A DNA stretch of 64,000 nt from UBA993 sp964389365 (GTDB taxonomy: Bacteria; Bacillota; Dethiobacteria; DTU022). The stretch is from the NCBI GenBank assembly GCA_964389365.1, contig CAYMDO010000003.1:1-64000 (forward strand), in the 5' to 3' direction. The notes under the pieces are model-generated. The model saw nothing but the letters and a program-made list of their open reading frames with translations. It made no database searches and was not told the DNA's origin. A program made the translations under genes and the position numbers. Below, in pieces: positions 16,731 to 25,805 of the stretch (within the stretch, counting starts at the first letter, position 1; each line of letters starts with the position of its first letter).

Positions 16731-17768
16731 TTGGGCGGGAGCATTTTTAAATACCAATTGCGGGAGCCTCATTCAACGGAAGAAAGGCGAAAGCAGCAGA
16801 TTTTGGAGACTGCCGCACTGGTCTTTGCCCGCCTCGGCTATTCCGCCTCTATTGATCAGATTGCAGAAGAAATGGGTGTGACAAAAGGCCATATCTACTA
16901 TTATTTCGATAGCAAACAGGATATTTTGTTTCAGATTTTCCGGCAGGCTATGGATCTCTTTCTCGCCCGGATATCAGAGGTTAACATCTTGGGATTGCCC
17001 CCGGATCAACGCCTTAAAGCGATCTTTAAAAAGCATATAGGCGTAATATGTGAAAACCGGGCCATCATGACTGTTTTTATGGATTTAAGGCGCGACCTTC
17101 TGCCGGAAAACTGGGGTGTAATAGCCAACAGCCGCAACAAGTATGAAGAGCTGCTTCAGGAGCTGATACGCGAGGGGGCGGTAAAAGGTTATTTTGATGT
17201 TGAAAATGATAAAGTTATCTCCTACACGCTGTTGGGCGCAATAAACTGGGTCTATGTCTGGTACCAGGAAAGCGGTATGCATAGTTCAGAAAAAGTCGCT
17301 GAAATGATGTCTGATTACCTGCTTCGCGGTTTAAAAAAATGGCCTGCACCCGGTTCCTCTCAAAGCCACAGAGATATCAGTGAAATAAACATCGGCGATT
17401 CAGCTTCATTCAGCAAAACTTATACATCAAGCGATGTTCAACTGTTTGCCGGTATTACCGATTGTATCAATTTTGATAGCCATGCCGGCAGACAAGCGGT
17501 CCGAAACCAGATGATCGCCGCATTAACAAACACGGCTGCAGATCTGCTGTTTCGAAACCCCGGCACTACGGTGCGGGAATCTTTTTTTGCTGATGAAAAT
17601 CCGGTATATGAAGGCGATACGGTAACCATAAAGGCAGAAGTTGTTAGTATAGAAAAGCAGGGTAAAAGGGTAAAAATCAGCTTAAACTGGTTCAATCAAG
17701 ACAATTTGCCGGTAGCTTCAGGTTGGGCGGTAATAGAGCCCCCGGCATCATTGCCTGTGAAAAAGTGA
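16731..17768 (+). CDS. TetR-family regulator fused to a MaoC-like hot-dog domain
   Basis: Numbering is from the upstream ATG 16683. The helix-turn-helix of a TetR regulator lies at about residues 36-82 (QILETAALVFA, VTKGHIYYYFDSKQD), and an effector-type helical domain reaches about 220. A further 120 residues then form a hot-dog fold like PhaJ/MaoC enoyl-CoA hydratases (INIGDSASFSKTYTSSDVQLFAG ... VYEGDTVTIKAEV). The hydratase signature GDxNPLHxD is altered to TDCINFDSHAG, so catalysis is doubtful and acyl-CoA sensing is a natural inference. I prefer TTG 16731, which has GGGAGG 9 bases upstream; ATG 16683 has no ribosome site. It lies 22 bases before the acyl-CoA operon it probably controls. 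Confidence 0.8.
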   Translation: MGGSIFKYQLREPHSTEERRKQQILETAALVFARLGYSASIDQIAEEMGVTKGHIYYYFDSKQDILFQIFRQAMDLFLARISEVNILGLPPDQRLKAIFKKHIGVICENRAIMTVFMDLRRDLLPENWGVIANSRNKYEELLQELIREGAVKGYFDVENDKVISYTLLGAINWVYVWYQESGMHSSEKVAEMMSDYLLRGLKKWPAPGSSQSHRDISEINIGDSASFSKTYTSSDVQLFAGITDCINFDSHAGRQAVRNQMIAALTNTAADLLFRNPGTTVRESFFADENPVYEGDTVTIKAEVVSIEKQGKRVKISLNWFNQDNLPVASGWAVIEPPASLPVKK

Positions 17769-17790
17769 TTGTCAAGGAGGAAGATAAGTT

Positions 17791-18939
17791 ATGAGTGAGC
17801 ATCCTATTTTTAATGAAGAGCATAGGGCAATCCGCAAAACGATCGGTGAATTTGTCTTAAAAGAACTGACTCCTCATGCTGAGGAGTGGGAAGAAGCGCA
17901 GGATTTTCCTTCTTCTGTTTTTAAGCGGTTGGGCGAACTAGGTTTCCTGGGCATACATTACCCGGAAGAGTATGGAGGTCAGGGAGGCGATTACCTTTGC
18001 GGGGTTATCCTGGCAGAGGAGATGATGCGCTGCCTGTCCGGCGGGGTAGCATTGGCAGTTGGAGTACAGACGGATATGGTCTGCCCCCTCCTGCAAAAAG
18101 TTGGTTCTGAAAGCATCAAGGAACGGTTTCTGAAACCGGCCCTGCTGGGCGAGAAGATCGGTTGTCTCGGCATAACAGAGCCGGATGCCGGCTCTGATGT
18201 CGCCTCAATCCGTACTACTGCCCGGCGCGATGGCGACGATTTTGTTATTAACGGGCAGAAAATATTTATTACCAACGGGGTAAGGGCAGATTTTGCGATC
18301 CTGGTTACCCGTGAACCCGGTTCAGCAGGTTCAGGTGGGATTACCCTGTTCGTTGCCGAAAAGGATCGTCCGGGTTTCAGCGTTTCCCGCAAACTGGACA
18401 AGGTGGGGATGGTATCTTCCGATACGGCAGAACTTGCTTTTATGGATATGCGACTGCCGGCCGAAAATATGCTTGGCGAAGAGGGCAGGGGTTTTTACCA
18501 TATCATGTGGGAGCTGCAGCCGGAAAGGCTCTTTGGGGCAGTTTCGGCAGTAGCCGGAGCCCAGATTACCATGGATATGTCCTTAAAGTATGTTAACGAA
18601 CGTGTCCAGTTTGGCCGGCCGATAGGCAGTTTTCAGACGATCCGTCATCGCCTGGCCGGGTTGGCTGCCGAAATTGAAGCTGCTCGCCAGCTTAATTACT
18701 ACGTGGCAGGGCTGATCAAAGCCGGCGAATTTCCGGCCAAGGAAATTTCGATGGCCAAGCTGGTTGCCTCACGCGTAGCCTGTAAAATGGCGGATGAAGC
18801 TGTTCAGTTTTTTGGTGGTTACGGTTATATGATGGAGTTCCCGATCCAACGTTTCTGGAGGGACAGCCGACTGACCCGGATCGGTGCGGGAACAGACGAA
18901 GTAATGTGTGAAATCATATCAAAACAGATGGGGCTTTAA
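17791..18939 (+). CDS. Acyl-CoA dehydrogenase, isovaleryl-CoA-dehydrogenase-like
   Basis: This 382-residue FAD enzyme makes the alpha,beta double bond of an acyl-CoA. The family motifs LGITEPDAGSD and FGGYGYM are present. At the site where short- and medium-chain enzymes carry the catalytic glutamate (YEGT), this one reads IGAGTDE (residues 364-370), as in isovaleryl-CoA and long-chain dehydrogenases. The alternative base is at Glu245 in QPERLFGA, matching the position used by isovaleryl-CoA dehydrogenase. This points to a branched substrate. AAGGAGG precedes the ATG. It is the first structural gene of the operon that runs through the biotin carrier. Confidence 0.92.
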   Translation: MSEHPIFNEEHRAIRKTIGEFVLKELTPHAEEWEEAQDFPSSVFKRLGELGFLGIHYPEEYGGQGGDYLCGVILAEEMMRCLSGGVALAVGVQTDMVCPLLQKVGSESIKERFLKPALLGEKIGCLGITEPDAGSDVASIRTTARRDGDDFVINGQKIFITNGVRADFAILVTREPGSAGSGGITLFVAEKDRPGFSVSRKLDKVGMVSSDTAELAFMDMRLPAENMLGEEGRGFYHIMWELQPERLFGAVSAVAGAQITMDMSLKYVNERVQFGRPIGSFQTIRHRLAGLAAEIEAARQLNYYVAGLIKAGEFPAKEISMAKLVASRVACKMADEAVQFFGGYGYMMEFPIQRFWRDSRLTRIGAGTDEVMCEIISKQMGL

Positions 18940-18988
18940 GTGCCGCCAGTTGAAGAAACAGTATGCAATATAATGGAGCTGAATACAA

Positions 18989-20326
18989 TTGATCAAAAAA
19001 GTGCTGGTTGCAAACAGGGGCGAAATAGCCCGGCGCATAATCCGAACGGTAAAAAAACTTTCAATTGAGGCGGTTTCAGTATACGCCGACCCGGACAGCA
19101 GCTCTCTTTTTGTCCGTGAAGCCGATCATGCGGTAAGCCTGGGTGGTAATACGCCTTTGGAAAGCTACCTGGATATCGAAAAAATTATCGATGCTGCCCG
19201 GAAAACCGGTTGTGATGCCATCCATCCGGGTTACGGTTTTCTATCTGAAAATCCGCTTCTGGTCAGCAGGTGCCGTGAAGAAGGTTTAATATTTATCGGC
19301 CCAACCGCCGCGGCGATTAGCCTGATGGGAGACAAGGCCAAAGCGAGGGAAACGGCTGAACGTCTTGGTGTGCCTACGGTGCCGGGCAGCGAAGTAATCA
19401 CCAGCCTGGCAGAAGCAGAAACAACCTGTTTGCAGTTGGGCTTCCCATTATTGCTGAAAGCAGCTGCCGGGGGCGGAGGTATAGGGATGCGCCGAATTTC
19501 AAACAAAGGTGAACTGGCAGCGGCTTTCGCCGAAACGGCCGACCGGGCCGGGGCAGCTTTCGGAGACAAGCGGGTTTACGCCGAAAAGTACCTTGAAGGG
19601 CCTCATCATATCGAGATCCAGGTTTTGTGCGATCATTATGGCAGGACGGTTACTTTTTTTGAGCGGGAATGTTCAGTCCAGCGGCGTTACCAAAAAGTAA
19701 TCGAAGAATCACCCTCCACGGCAATCAGCCCCGAATTACGGCTCAGGCTGAGGGAAGCGGCCCGTAATCTTGTTGAGGGGATAGGCTATATCAATGCCGG
19801 TACGATCGAGTTTATTGTTGACGGATCCGGTTGTTTTTATTTTCTTGAAGCCAACACCCGCCTTCAGGTGGAGCACCCGGTTACGGAATTGTTAACCGGG
19901 ATAGATTTGGTAGAACAGCAGATTCGTATAGTTTCCGGAGAACCGCTCGCTTTTGAAGAAGGTGATCTTGCGCACAGCGGCTGGGCGATTGAAACGCGAA
20001 TCTATGCCGAAGATCCGAAGCGCTTCTTCCCTTCGCCGGGAACGATTGCAGAGTACATTGAGCCGCTGGGTGAAGGGGTCAGGGTGGACAGCGGTTTTGA
20101 AGCCGGCAACGTTATTTCCCCCTATTACGATCCCCTGCTGGCAAAGCTGATTGTGCATGGTTATGACCGGGCAGAGGCCGTTGAACGCCTTAAACAGGCT
20201 CTGCAAGATTACCATATCACCGGTGTCAAGACGAATATTCCTTTTTTACTGGAAGCGGTTTCGTCAAACCTTTTTGCGGCCGGCGGTTATGACACGCACT
20301 TTATTGAAAAAATGAAGCCGGCATGA
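18989..20326 (+). CDS. Biotin carboxylase subunit of an acyl-CoA carboxylase
   Basis: This 445-residue ATP-grasp enzyme carboxylates the biotin carried on a separate carrier protein. It shows the N-terminal ANRGEIARRI motif, the glycine-rich ATP loop KAAAGGGGIG, HIEIQVL, and the active-site stretch EANTRLQVEHPVTE. At this length it lacks the fused biotin carrier of mitochondrial-type alpha subunits; that domain is encoded at 23721. TTG is the start, with GGAG upstream. Its partners are the carboxyltransferase and the carrier of the same operon. Confidence 0.93.
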   Translation: MIKKVLVANRGEIARRIIRTVKKLSIEAVSVYADPDSSSLFVREADHAVSLGGNTPLESYLDIEKIIDAARKTGCDAIHPGYGFLSENPLLVSRCREEGLIFIGPTAAAISLMGDKAKARETAERLGVPTVPGSEVITSLAEAETTCLQLGFPLLLKAAAGGGGIGMRRISNKGELAAAFAETADRAGAAFGDKRVYAEKYLEGPHHIEIQVLCDHYGRTVTFFERECSVQRRYQKVIEESPSTAISPELRLRLREAARNLVEGIGYINAGTIEFIVDGSGCFYFLEANTRLQVEHPVTELLTGIDLVEQQIRIVSGEPLAFEEGDLAHSGWAIETRIYAEDPKRFFPSPGTIAEYIEPLGEGVRVDSGFEAGNVISPYYDPLLAKLIVHGYDRAEAVERLKQALQDYHITGVKTNIPFLLEAVSSNLFAAGGYDTHFIEKMKPA

Positions 20327-20398
20327 CAGGCTGTCCGGCAGCAAAATGACGGTGTAGTTATGCGTGCGATAATTGTTTCACGGGAGGCAAAGTAGCTG

Positions 20399-21988
20399 AT
20401 GAGTGATAATAAGAAGGTGGCACTAGGTTTTGCCGATGTTGAAAACCTGCATCAAAAACGGGAGATTGCCCGGTTGGGCGGGGGCCCGGAAAAAATAAAG
20501 CGCCAGCACGAAAGGGGCAAGTTAACAGCGCGTGAACGTCTCGACCTGATTTTTGACGCGGGCACCTTTTGCGAGGTAGGGATCCTTGTTGGCGAAGATG
20601 TCGAAAAACCGGATGCTGACGGGGTGATCGCCGGTTATGGCAAAATCAATGGCCGTTATGCAGCCTTGGTATCGTACGACTACACGGTGAAAGGCGGTTC
20701 AATGGGTGAAGTGGGTGAGATCAAGGCAACCAGGATCAGGGAGATTGCCCTTAAATCAAAGTTCCCGCTGATCTGGATCATGGATTCGGGGGGGGCGCGC
20801 ATAGACCCGAAAACCGGTTTTGGGGCGAACGAGGATAGCGACCGGGTTGCCCTTTTTGCCAATACCGGCCACCTTTTCAAGGAAGAAGCCCTGATGTCCG
20901 GCATAATACCGCTGGTCGGGGCGATGATGGGCCCCGGTTTTGCCGGCACCGCCTACATACCCGGCCTGTCGGATTTCGTGCCTATGGTAAAAAATAAAAG
21001 CTTCATGGGCCTCGCCGGTCCTGCCCTGGTCAGGGAAGTGATCGGTGAGGATATCTCGGAAAATGAACTCGGGGGATCGAAGGTGCACTGTGAAGTAAGC
21101 GGCGTTGGCGATCTTGAAGTCGAGGACGACAAGGCCTGCATCGATGCGATAAAGGATTACCTTTCCTATTTCCCTGCAAACTGCGACGAAAAACCGCCCC
21201 GGCAAGATTATAGAGGCGATCCCACGGCCCTGATCGACGATAAAATCCTGGAAATAATCCCCGAACATACCCGGCAAGCCTATAGTATGCACCGGGTGAT
21301 TAAAATGATTCTCGATGACGGTCAGTTTTTTGAAATAAAACCTAAATGGGGCAAAAATCTGGTCACCGGTTTTGGGCGCATCGGCGGTTATTCGATTGGT
21401 ATCGTTGCCAATAACCCGATGTTTTATGGAGGGGTGATCGACATTAACGCTTCCGATAAAGCGGCACGCTTTATCTGGGTTTGCGATGCATTCAACATAC
21501 CGCTGCTGTTCCTGTCCGATGTCCCCGGGTTTATGGTCGGTTCAAAGGCGGAGCAGAGCGGAATTATCCGGCATGGGGCAAAGATGATCCACGCTGTGGC
21601 AGAAGCAACGGTGCCCAAGTTTACCGTTATCGTTCGCAAGTCTTACGGGGCCGGCTATTATGCCATGTGCGGGAAAGCCTTTGATCCCGACCTGATCGTG
21701 GCCTGGCCCAAGGGGGAAATTTCAGTAATGGGAGCCGAAGGGATGGTAAGCATTTTCGGCAAAAAGGTTCTTGACGCCGCCCCTGAGGAGGAACGTGATA
21801 ATATTACTGCCGGCATGGCGGAAATGATCAAACCCCTGCTTAACGTTAAGCATGCAGCTGCCAAGGCCTTTATTGATGACGTGATCGACCCCCGTGAAAC
21901 AAGGCGGGTTCTCTTCCAGGCCCTGGAATTTACGAAAGATAAGAAAATCTTTCGCCATCCGCGCAAGCATGGGGTTTACCCAGTCTGA
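20399..21988 (+). CDS. Acyl-CoA carboxylase carboxyltransferase (beta) subunit
   Basis: This 529-residue crotonase-fold protein moves CO2 from carboxybiotin to an acyl-CoA. The N-terminal half has KLTARERLDLIFD and the oxyanion region DSGGARI; the C-terminal half has FGRIGGYSIGIVANNP, DVPGFM and YGAGYYAMCG. Overall it looks closest to propionyl-CoA or methylcrotonyl-CoA carboxylase beta chains. Given the isovaleryl-CoA-dehydrogenase-like enzyme, a 3-methylcrotonyl-CoA-type substrate is a reasonable inference, but specificity cannot be read directly. GGGAGG is 13 bases before the ATG. Confidence 0.92.
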   Translation: MSDNKKVALGFADVENLHQKREIARLGGGPEKIKRQHERGKLTARERLDLIFDAGTFCEVGILVGEDVEKPDADGVIAGYGKINGRYAALVSYDYTVKGGSMGEVGEIKATRIREIALKSKFPLIWIMDSGGARIDPKTGFGANEDSDRVALFANTGHLFKEEALMSGIIPLVGAMMGPGFAGTAYIPGLSDFVPMVKNKSFMGLAGPALVREVIGEDISENELGGSKVHCEVSGVGDLEVEDDKACIDAIKDYLSYFPANCDEKPPRQDYRGDPTALIDDKILEIIPEHTRQAYSMHRVIKMILDDGQFFEIKPKWGKNLVTGFGRIGGYSIGIVANNPMFYGGVIDINASDKAARFIWVCDAFNIPLLFLSDVPGFMVGSKAEQSGIIRHGAKMIHAVAEATVPKFTVIVRKSYGAGYYAMCGKAFDPDLIVAWPKGEISVMGAEGMVSIFGKKVLDAAPEEERDNITAGMAEMIKPLLNVKHAAAKAFIDDVIDPRETRRVLFQALEFTKDKKIFRHPRKHGVYPV

Positions 21989-22034
21989 AATAATGCCCCG
22001 GCAGCCCCAATAAGATTACGGGAGGTAACAAGCG

Positions 22035-22820
22035 GTGGAAAAAACTATTATTACCGAAATGCGCGGCCGGACGGGCTGGATCATACTAAACCGGGAAGAA
22101 CGCCGCAACTCGCTGAACCCGGAAATGCTAAAGGCGCTACTTGCTGCCTTAAAGGAGTTTGATGAAAACGACAATGTAGTCAGCCTGGTGTTAACCGGGG
22201 CCGGTAACAGGGCTTTCTGCGCCGGGATGGATTTAGGTGGCGGGGAAGCCATGCAGCTTGGGCCGATCGACAGGCATGAACTGCAGCGGGTATTCGTTGA
22301 CCTGCTGAAGGCGGTAAAATCCCTGAAAAAACCGATTATTGCCAGGGTGCAGGGATTGGCCCTGGGTGGCGGCCTCGGATTGATGTGCGCCTGTGACCTG
22401 GTTATCGCAGCGGAAGATGCGCGCTTTGGCACCCCGGAAATCAACCTGGGGTTGTTCCCTTATATAATTATGGCTACCCTGGCCCGCAATTGCCGCAGTG
22501 CAAAACCGCTGCTGGAGCTGATGCTGACCGGTGAACAGATTGATGCATCGGAGGCTCAGTCGATCGGTTTTGTCAATCGGGTTGTCGCACCGGATCAGCT
22601 AGACCGGGCCGTGGAAGGGCTCGCGCAGAAGTTGAACAGAAAAAGCCCGGCTATCCTGCGGCTCGGCCGGAGGGCTTATTACACGATGCGCGATCTTGAA
22701 TACGAGCAGGCGATGGAGTATTTGTCAGGCATGTTGGCTCTGAACATGCAGGCCGAAGATATGATTGAAGGAATCAGCGCATTCATGGAGAAACGTGAAC
22801 CTGAGTGGAAAGGCAAATAA
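22035..22820 (+). CDS. Enoyl-CoA hydratase/isomerase family protein
   Basis: This 261-residue crotonase has the oxyanion motifs AFCAGMD and QGLALGGG. The second catalytic glutamate is present in PEINLGLFP. At the first glutamate site (GGGCE in rat crotonase) the sequence is GGGLG, so only one acid is kept, as in several specialised hydratases including methylglutaconyl-CoA hydratases. GTG start with GGAGG upstream. In this operon it would hydrate the carboxylated enoyl-CoA. Confidence 0.88.
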   Translation: MEKTIITEMRGRTGWIILNREERRNSLNPEMLKALLAALKEFDENDNVVSLVLTGAGNRAFCAGMDLGGGEAMQLGPIDRHELQRVFVDLLKAVKSLKKPIIARVQGLALGGGLGLMCACDLVIAAEDARFGTPEINLGLFPYIIMATLARNCRSAKPLLELMLTGEQIDASEAQSIGFVNRVVAPDQLDRAVEGLAQKLNRKSPAILRLGRRAYYTMRDLEYEQAMEYLSGMLALNMQAEDMIEGISAFMEKREPEWKGK

Positions 22821-22839
22821 TATAAGGGATGGTTTAACG

Positions 22840-23688
22840 ATGGCTGTTAAAGACAAAACGGTAATAACAGCGGCCCTGACAGGTGCGGTGGCCAACAAAC
22901 TGCAGTGCCCTCACATCCCATATACCGCGGAGGAAATCGGTGAAGAGGCCCGGCGTGCTTATGAAGCCGGCGCCTCCGTGGTTCACATCCACGCCCGTGA
23001 AACAGACGGCACCCCCTCGGTAGCGGTGCCGGTGTTTGAAAAAATCTACCGGGAGGTGCGCAGCCGCAGCCCAATATTGATCAATTTCTCAACCGGGGCG
23101 GTCGGTGTATCCCGTGAAGCAAGGATTGCCCATATCCCGGCATTAAAGCCGGAGATTGCCGCTTTAAACATGGGCACGATGAACTATGCCAAGTACAGCG
23201 AGCGGCGGCAGGACTTTGTCTTTTCGGTCGAGTTTTTAAACCCCATACCAGATATTATATTTTACCTTAAAACCATGAAAGAAAACGGGGTTCAACCGGA
23301 ATGCGAATGTTTTGATGTCGGCCACCTGGAAACGGTATACCCGCTTATAGATATGGGGCTGCTTGAAAAATTCCAGGTCAGTTGTATCCTTGGCGTTGTG
23401 GGCGGTATCCAGGCATCGTCCCAAAATCTGGTCTATCTCGCCTCGCGCGTCCCGGCGGGTATCCCCTGGCAGGTAATTGGGGTAAGTCATGAACAGTGGT
23501 TGCTCTGTGCCGCAGCCCTTTCCTTAGGCGGCAATATCCGTGTTGGGCTCGAGGACAATTTCTACCTGGCTCCGGGCGTAATGGCAGCAGGAAACGGCCC
23601 GCTGGTTGAAAAAGCAGTCCGCATGGCCCGCGATATCGGGCGCGAACCGGCCACGGTAGAAGAAGCCAGGGTGCTGCTAAAACTTTAA
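22840..23688 (+). CDS. Beta-keto acid cleavage enzyme (BKACE, DUF849 family)
   Basis: This TIM-barrel enzyme of about 282 residues belongs to the Kce family. Characterised members are metal-dependent and condense a beta-keto acid with acetyl-CoA to give acetoacetate and a new acyl-CoA. Visible are the N-terminal TAALTGAV, the metal-site HIHARE and the C-terminal RVGLEDN. The ATG at 22840 has AAGGGA upstream; an in-frame ATG at 22765 lies inside the previous gene and has no ribosome site. Its position suggests it does the carbon-carbon cleavage that HMG-CoA lyase would do in a classical leucine pathway. That replacement is an inference. Confidence 0.88.
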   Translation: MAVKDKTVITAALTGAVANKLQCPHIPYTAEEIGEEARRAYEAGASVVHIHARETDGTPSVAVPVFEKIYREVRSRSPILINFSTGAVGVSREARIAHIPALKPEIAALNMGTMNYAKYSERRQDFVFSVEFLNPIPDIIFYLKTMKENGVQPECECFDVGHLETVYPLIDMGLLEKFQVSCILGVVGGIQASSQNLVYLASRVPAGIPWQVIGVSHEQWLLCAAALSLGGNIRVGLEDNFYLAPGVMAAGNGPLVEKAVRMARDIGREPATVEEARVLLKL

Positions 23689-23720
23689 GGGTTAACAGAC
23701 TATGATAAGGAGCGGATGAA

Positions 23721-23936
23721 GTGGCAGTAGAAGTCCTATCGCCAATAACTGGCAATGTATGGAAGATAGTGAGGAACGCGGGGGAAGTTGTTGAAGAATA
23801 TGAAACGATCATGATCATGGAATCGATGAAAATGGAAATACCGGTAGAGGCTCCTCAGGCAGGAAAGATCATGGAACTAAGGGTAAAAGAAGGAGACTCG
23901 GTGATTGAGGAGGATATTATTGCCATTCTTGAATAA
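23721..23936 (+). CDS. Biotin carboxyl carrier protein (small)
   Basis: The 71-residue protein is a single biotinyl domain with the attachment motif ESMKME; the lysine is biotinylated. It lacks the Pro/Ala-rich N-terminal region of AccB and so resembles carriers of catabolic acyl-CoA carboxylases and decarboxylases. The GTG start has AAGGAG upstream. It closes the operon and supplies the carrier missing from the biotin carboxylase. Confidence 0.93.
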   Translation: MAVEVLSPITGNVWKIVRNAGEVVEEYETIMIMESMKMEIPVEAPQAGKIMELRVKEGDSVIEEDIIAILE

Positions 23937-23971
23937 TTGCTGAAGCCGTCTCCTCCCACTGAGAAAATAAT

Positions 23972-24024
23972 ACGGTTCTCTCTTCTGCCGCCTGCTTAAA
24001 ACGGCGACCGGAGTAGAGAACCGT
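23972..24024. terminator. Long hairpin between converging genes
   Basis: ACGGTTCTCT (23972-23981) and AGAGAACCGT (24015-24024) form a perfect 10-bp stem. A nested GCCG/CGGC (23987-23990 and 24002-24005) lies inside. There is no long T run, but the location between the converging operons fits bidirectional termination. Confidence 0.5.
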
Positions 24025-24049
24025 CAGTGATAATATCCGGTTTTTGTAT

Positions 24050-25222
24050 TTACCAGGCTTTTTGCAGGACTTCCAAAACCTCTTCGGCGTCGGTCACCAT
24101 GCGCGGGTTATAGATTATTGAAGCGTCGGACATAGAGAGGTCCGCCGCCGCTGCCAGCCCGTCCTCGGGAACCCCGGCATCACGCAGTTTTTGGGTCAGG
24201 CCAATTTTACCGGTTAATTCCCAGACAGCCTCGGCGGCCTTTTTGCCGGCTTCCGCATCGTTCAGCCCACGCGTGTCAAGGTCCATCGCCCGGGCAATAA
24301 GAGCGTAGCGGTCAGCGCAATCTTCAACATTAAAAAGCATGACATGAGGCAGCAGAATCCCGTTTGCCAGGCCATGCGGCACTCCATAAAGCGCGCCGAT
24401 TGAGTGGGCGATGGCGTGAACCAAACCAACCTGGGCATTGCCAAAGGCCACCCCGGCCATTGTGGCGGCAAGCAGCTGCTGGCCCCGGGCCAGCAGGTCG
24501 CTCCCATCTTCCACGCAGCGTGGCAGGAATTCCACGATTAAACGAATCGCATGCAGGGCCATGGCGTCAGCAATCGGCTGCTGCTGCATGGCATGGATAC
24601 TTTCGACTGCATGGGTCAAGGCATCCATTCCGGTTCCGGCAGTAATATGAGGGGGCAGCCCGGCAGTCATGGTCGGGTCAAGTATAGCAATATTGGGGAT
24701 CAAGTAATAGTCAAGCAGGGTTTCTTTGGCATTGCGCTCTTCATTTTTGATCACCGCAGCCCAGGTTACTTCGCTTCCGGTTCCGGCTGTTGTTGGAACA
24801 ACGATATGAGGAGTCTGCGGCCGGTTAAGCATTTGCACCCCGGAATAGTCCTGCAGCCTGCCCCCTTCGCGCAGCAGGATTGAGATGCCTTTGGCGGTGT
24901 CAATCACGCTGCCTCCCCCGACGCTGACCAGGATATCCGTCCCTTTCCCCCTGGCAAAGTCAGCTGCATCGTTGACCAGCTGAAAACCGGAGTCCTGTAC
25001 ACAGCCGTCAAAAGTACCGGCGTGCCTGCGCCCGAGGGCTTCTTCGATGCGGCCGATCAAGCCGGCCTGGATAATACCCCGGTCTGTGACGATTAGGGCC
25101 CTGGTGCCGCCGAGATTGTCTGCCTCAAGCCCGATGTCTTTAACGCTGTTTTCACCGAAAATAATTTTTGTCGGGTTATTATATTCAAAAGATAACTCAC
25201 GGTCGTAGCTCAGGGTAAACAC
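24050..25222 (-). CDS. Iron-containing alcohol dehydrogenase (group III)
   Basis: This NAD(P)-dependent dehydrogenase of about 390 residues has the N-terminal NPTKIIFGENSV, the nucleotide motif SVGGGSVIDTAK, and the metal-binding stretch GMDALTHAVE, followed by IAHSIGALYGVPHG, which together supply the Asp and His ligands. Group III members include 4-hydroxybutyrate, 1,3-propanediol and butanol dehydrogenases. The start is uncertain: GTG at 25220-25222 gives MFTLSYDRELS, while an ATG at 25268-25270 lies inside the upstream gene without a ribosome site. It follows the SCP2-domain gene on the same strand. Confidence 0.88.
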   Translation of the reverse strand: MFTLSYDRELSFEYNNPTKIIFGENSVKDIGLEADNLGGTRALIVTDRGIIQAGLIGRIEEALGRRHAGTFDGCVQDSGFQLVNDAADFARGKGTDILVSVGGGSVIDTAKGISILLREGGRLQDYSGVQMLNRPQTPHIVVPTTAGTGSEVTWAAVIKNEERNAKETLLDYYLIPNIAILDPTMTAGLPPHITAGTGMDALTHAVESIHAMQQQPIADAMALHAIRLIVEFLPRCVEDGSDLLARGQQLLAATMAGVAFGNAQVGLVHAIAHSIGALYGVPHGLANGILLPHVMLFNVEDCADRYALIARAMDLDTRGLNDAEAGKKAAEAVWELTGKIGLTQKLRDAGVPEDGLAAAADLSMSDASIIYNPRMVTDAEEVLEVLQKAW

Positions 25223-25241
25223 CTCTTTTGTGCAAATATAA

Positions 25242-25805
25242 TCAGAAGCCAAATTGCTCCCGGAGGCCATTGAACACAGTTAAATATTCGGAACGCTCTG
25301 TTTCGTTCAGGTCCGACTGAAACTTAGTGTCAATAGCGGCGGCCAGATCTGTCAGGCGGATCGAGGCTTTGACATAGCGGACGATTGTGGGAAGCGAACC
25401 TTTTAGCTTGATTTTGCCCTGCATCATGGCTTTGGTTACATCAAGTTCTTTTTTCATTACTGACTGCCAGCGTTCCATTTCACCAGTCAGCACAAAGTCA
25501 GCGCCTGCGCCGATATTTTTTGGCACCAGGCGGGCAAAACGGCAGTCTCCGTGCCATAAGTCCATATAGAGGTAAAGGTCGTCGTCGATGCCGTTCGCCG
25601 GGTTAGCTAATATATGGATAACAACTGTTCCCTCCCAGGTTTTGGCAACCCGTTTATATTCCTCGTCTTCCTGTACCATCTTTTCGAAGGTGGCGACCCA
25701 TTCCGGTGTTCCCATAACATAAGGTTTTTCGGATTTTTTCAGCTGTTCTTCGACCATCTCCTGGTAAGCATTACCCCATTCATCAGTTCCGTAAGTGTAA
25801 GCCAT
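25242..25805 (-). CDS. SCP2 sterol-binding-domain protein
   Basis: This 187-residue protein has the SCP2 fold: a beta-rich middle region, then ADFVLTGEMERWQSVM and KGSLPTIVRYVKA, where family members bind fatty acyl chains. It has no signal peptide. In anaerobes such proteins often accompany acyl-CoA or alcohol metabolism, and here it precedes the iron alcohol dehydrogenase in the same operon. A GGGGAAG-type ribosome site lies before the ATG. It probably carries a lipid-like substrate. Confidence 0.75.
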   Translation of the reverse strand: MAYTYGTDEWGNAYQEMVEEQLKKSEKPYVMGTPEWVATFEKMVQEDEEYKRVAKTWEGTVVIHILANPANGIDDDLYLYMDLWHGDCRFARLVPKNIGAGADFVLTGEMERWQSVMKKELDVTKAMMQGKIKLKGSLPTIVRYVKASIRLTDLAAAIDTKFQSDLNETERSEYLTVFNGLREQFGF

